64,000 nt of DNA from Nipponacmea schrenckii (Eukaryota; Mollusca; Gastropoda; Lottiidae), in the NCBI GenBank assembly GCA_030562195.1, contig CM060203.1, positions 9,190,208-9,254,207 on the forward strand. Direction: 5' to 3'. Each line of letters starts with the position of its first letter. Position 1 is the first letter of the stretch. The translations under genes were made by a program, and so were the position numbers. Of this stretch, positions 63,834-64,000 are shown piece after piece. The notes below the pieces were generated by a model. It was not told the DNA's origin. It was given only the letters and a program-made list of their open reading frames with translations, and ran no database searches.

Positions 63834-64000
63834 ATAAAAAAACAGAAAAACTAGTTAATATTATTTAGGTATATGATTAGGCTAAAACTACAAAACCTTT
63901 TCAGTATTACCAGGGAGAAATGTGGAATTTCACACTTACACTTAGATCTAGGCCTACAGACTTCACAAAAAAATAATTCAAGTTTTCTCAATCCAAAATT

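Overview
The window is metazoan nuclear DNA, AT-rich and intron-dense, most likely from a mollusc. Introns follow GT-AG rules. The protein-coding genes are recognisable animal orthologues. The intergenic repeats carry GGAC/ACGG microsatellite runs, tandem cores of about 140-190 bp and terminal hairpins built on ATACGCCCAC, which resemble molluscan 'pearl'-type elements. The species assignment is inference; no marker gene fixes it.

Layout. Positions 1-4873 (minus) hold the 5' two thirds of a puromycin-sensitive aminopeptidase gene (M1 zinc peptidase, NPEPPS type), which runs off the left edge. The exon carrying the third zinc ligand cannot be found where it should be. Starting about 1.3 kb away and running in the opposite direction, 6156-34358 (plus) holds a complete neurabin/spinophilin gene (PPP1R9 family). 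I rebuilt 22 coding exons whose phases all agree, giving 1,631 codons plus stop. They encode two actin-binding-type helices, three PPxY motifs, an RVxF-type PP1 site, a PDZ domain, coiled coil and a SAM domain. From 34359 to 42296 there is no convincing gene. That stretch holds a composite pearl/Helentron-like repeat (38429-41439) interrupted by a non-autonomous hAT transposon with a perfect 8-bp target duplication. Positions 42297-43253 (plus) hold an intronless class-A GPCR with several altered signature residues. Positions 43254-47084 hold repeats, including two more pearl-like elements. Positions 47085-63796 (minus) hold a complete CFAP65 gene (ciliary central-apparatus protein), rebuilt as 43 coding exons totalling 5,271 nt in one continuous frame (1,756 aa).

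The three named genes do not form a pathway: a cytosolic peptidase, an actin/PP1 scaffold and an axonemal protein. Their interest is positional and structural. Minisatellites sit inside gene introns: 47 bp in neurabin, 27 bp and 46 bp in CFAP65. The 46-bp array is built from an exon end plus its splice donor. The 27-bp array leaves a whole CFAP65 intron open in the coding frame.

The best candidate for something not well described is the repeat family that shares terminal hairpins but carries unrelated tandem cores. In one copy the left end appears three times. All exon boundaries were read by eye from splice consensus, protein family resemblance and phase agreement. No alignment or search was run.
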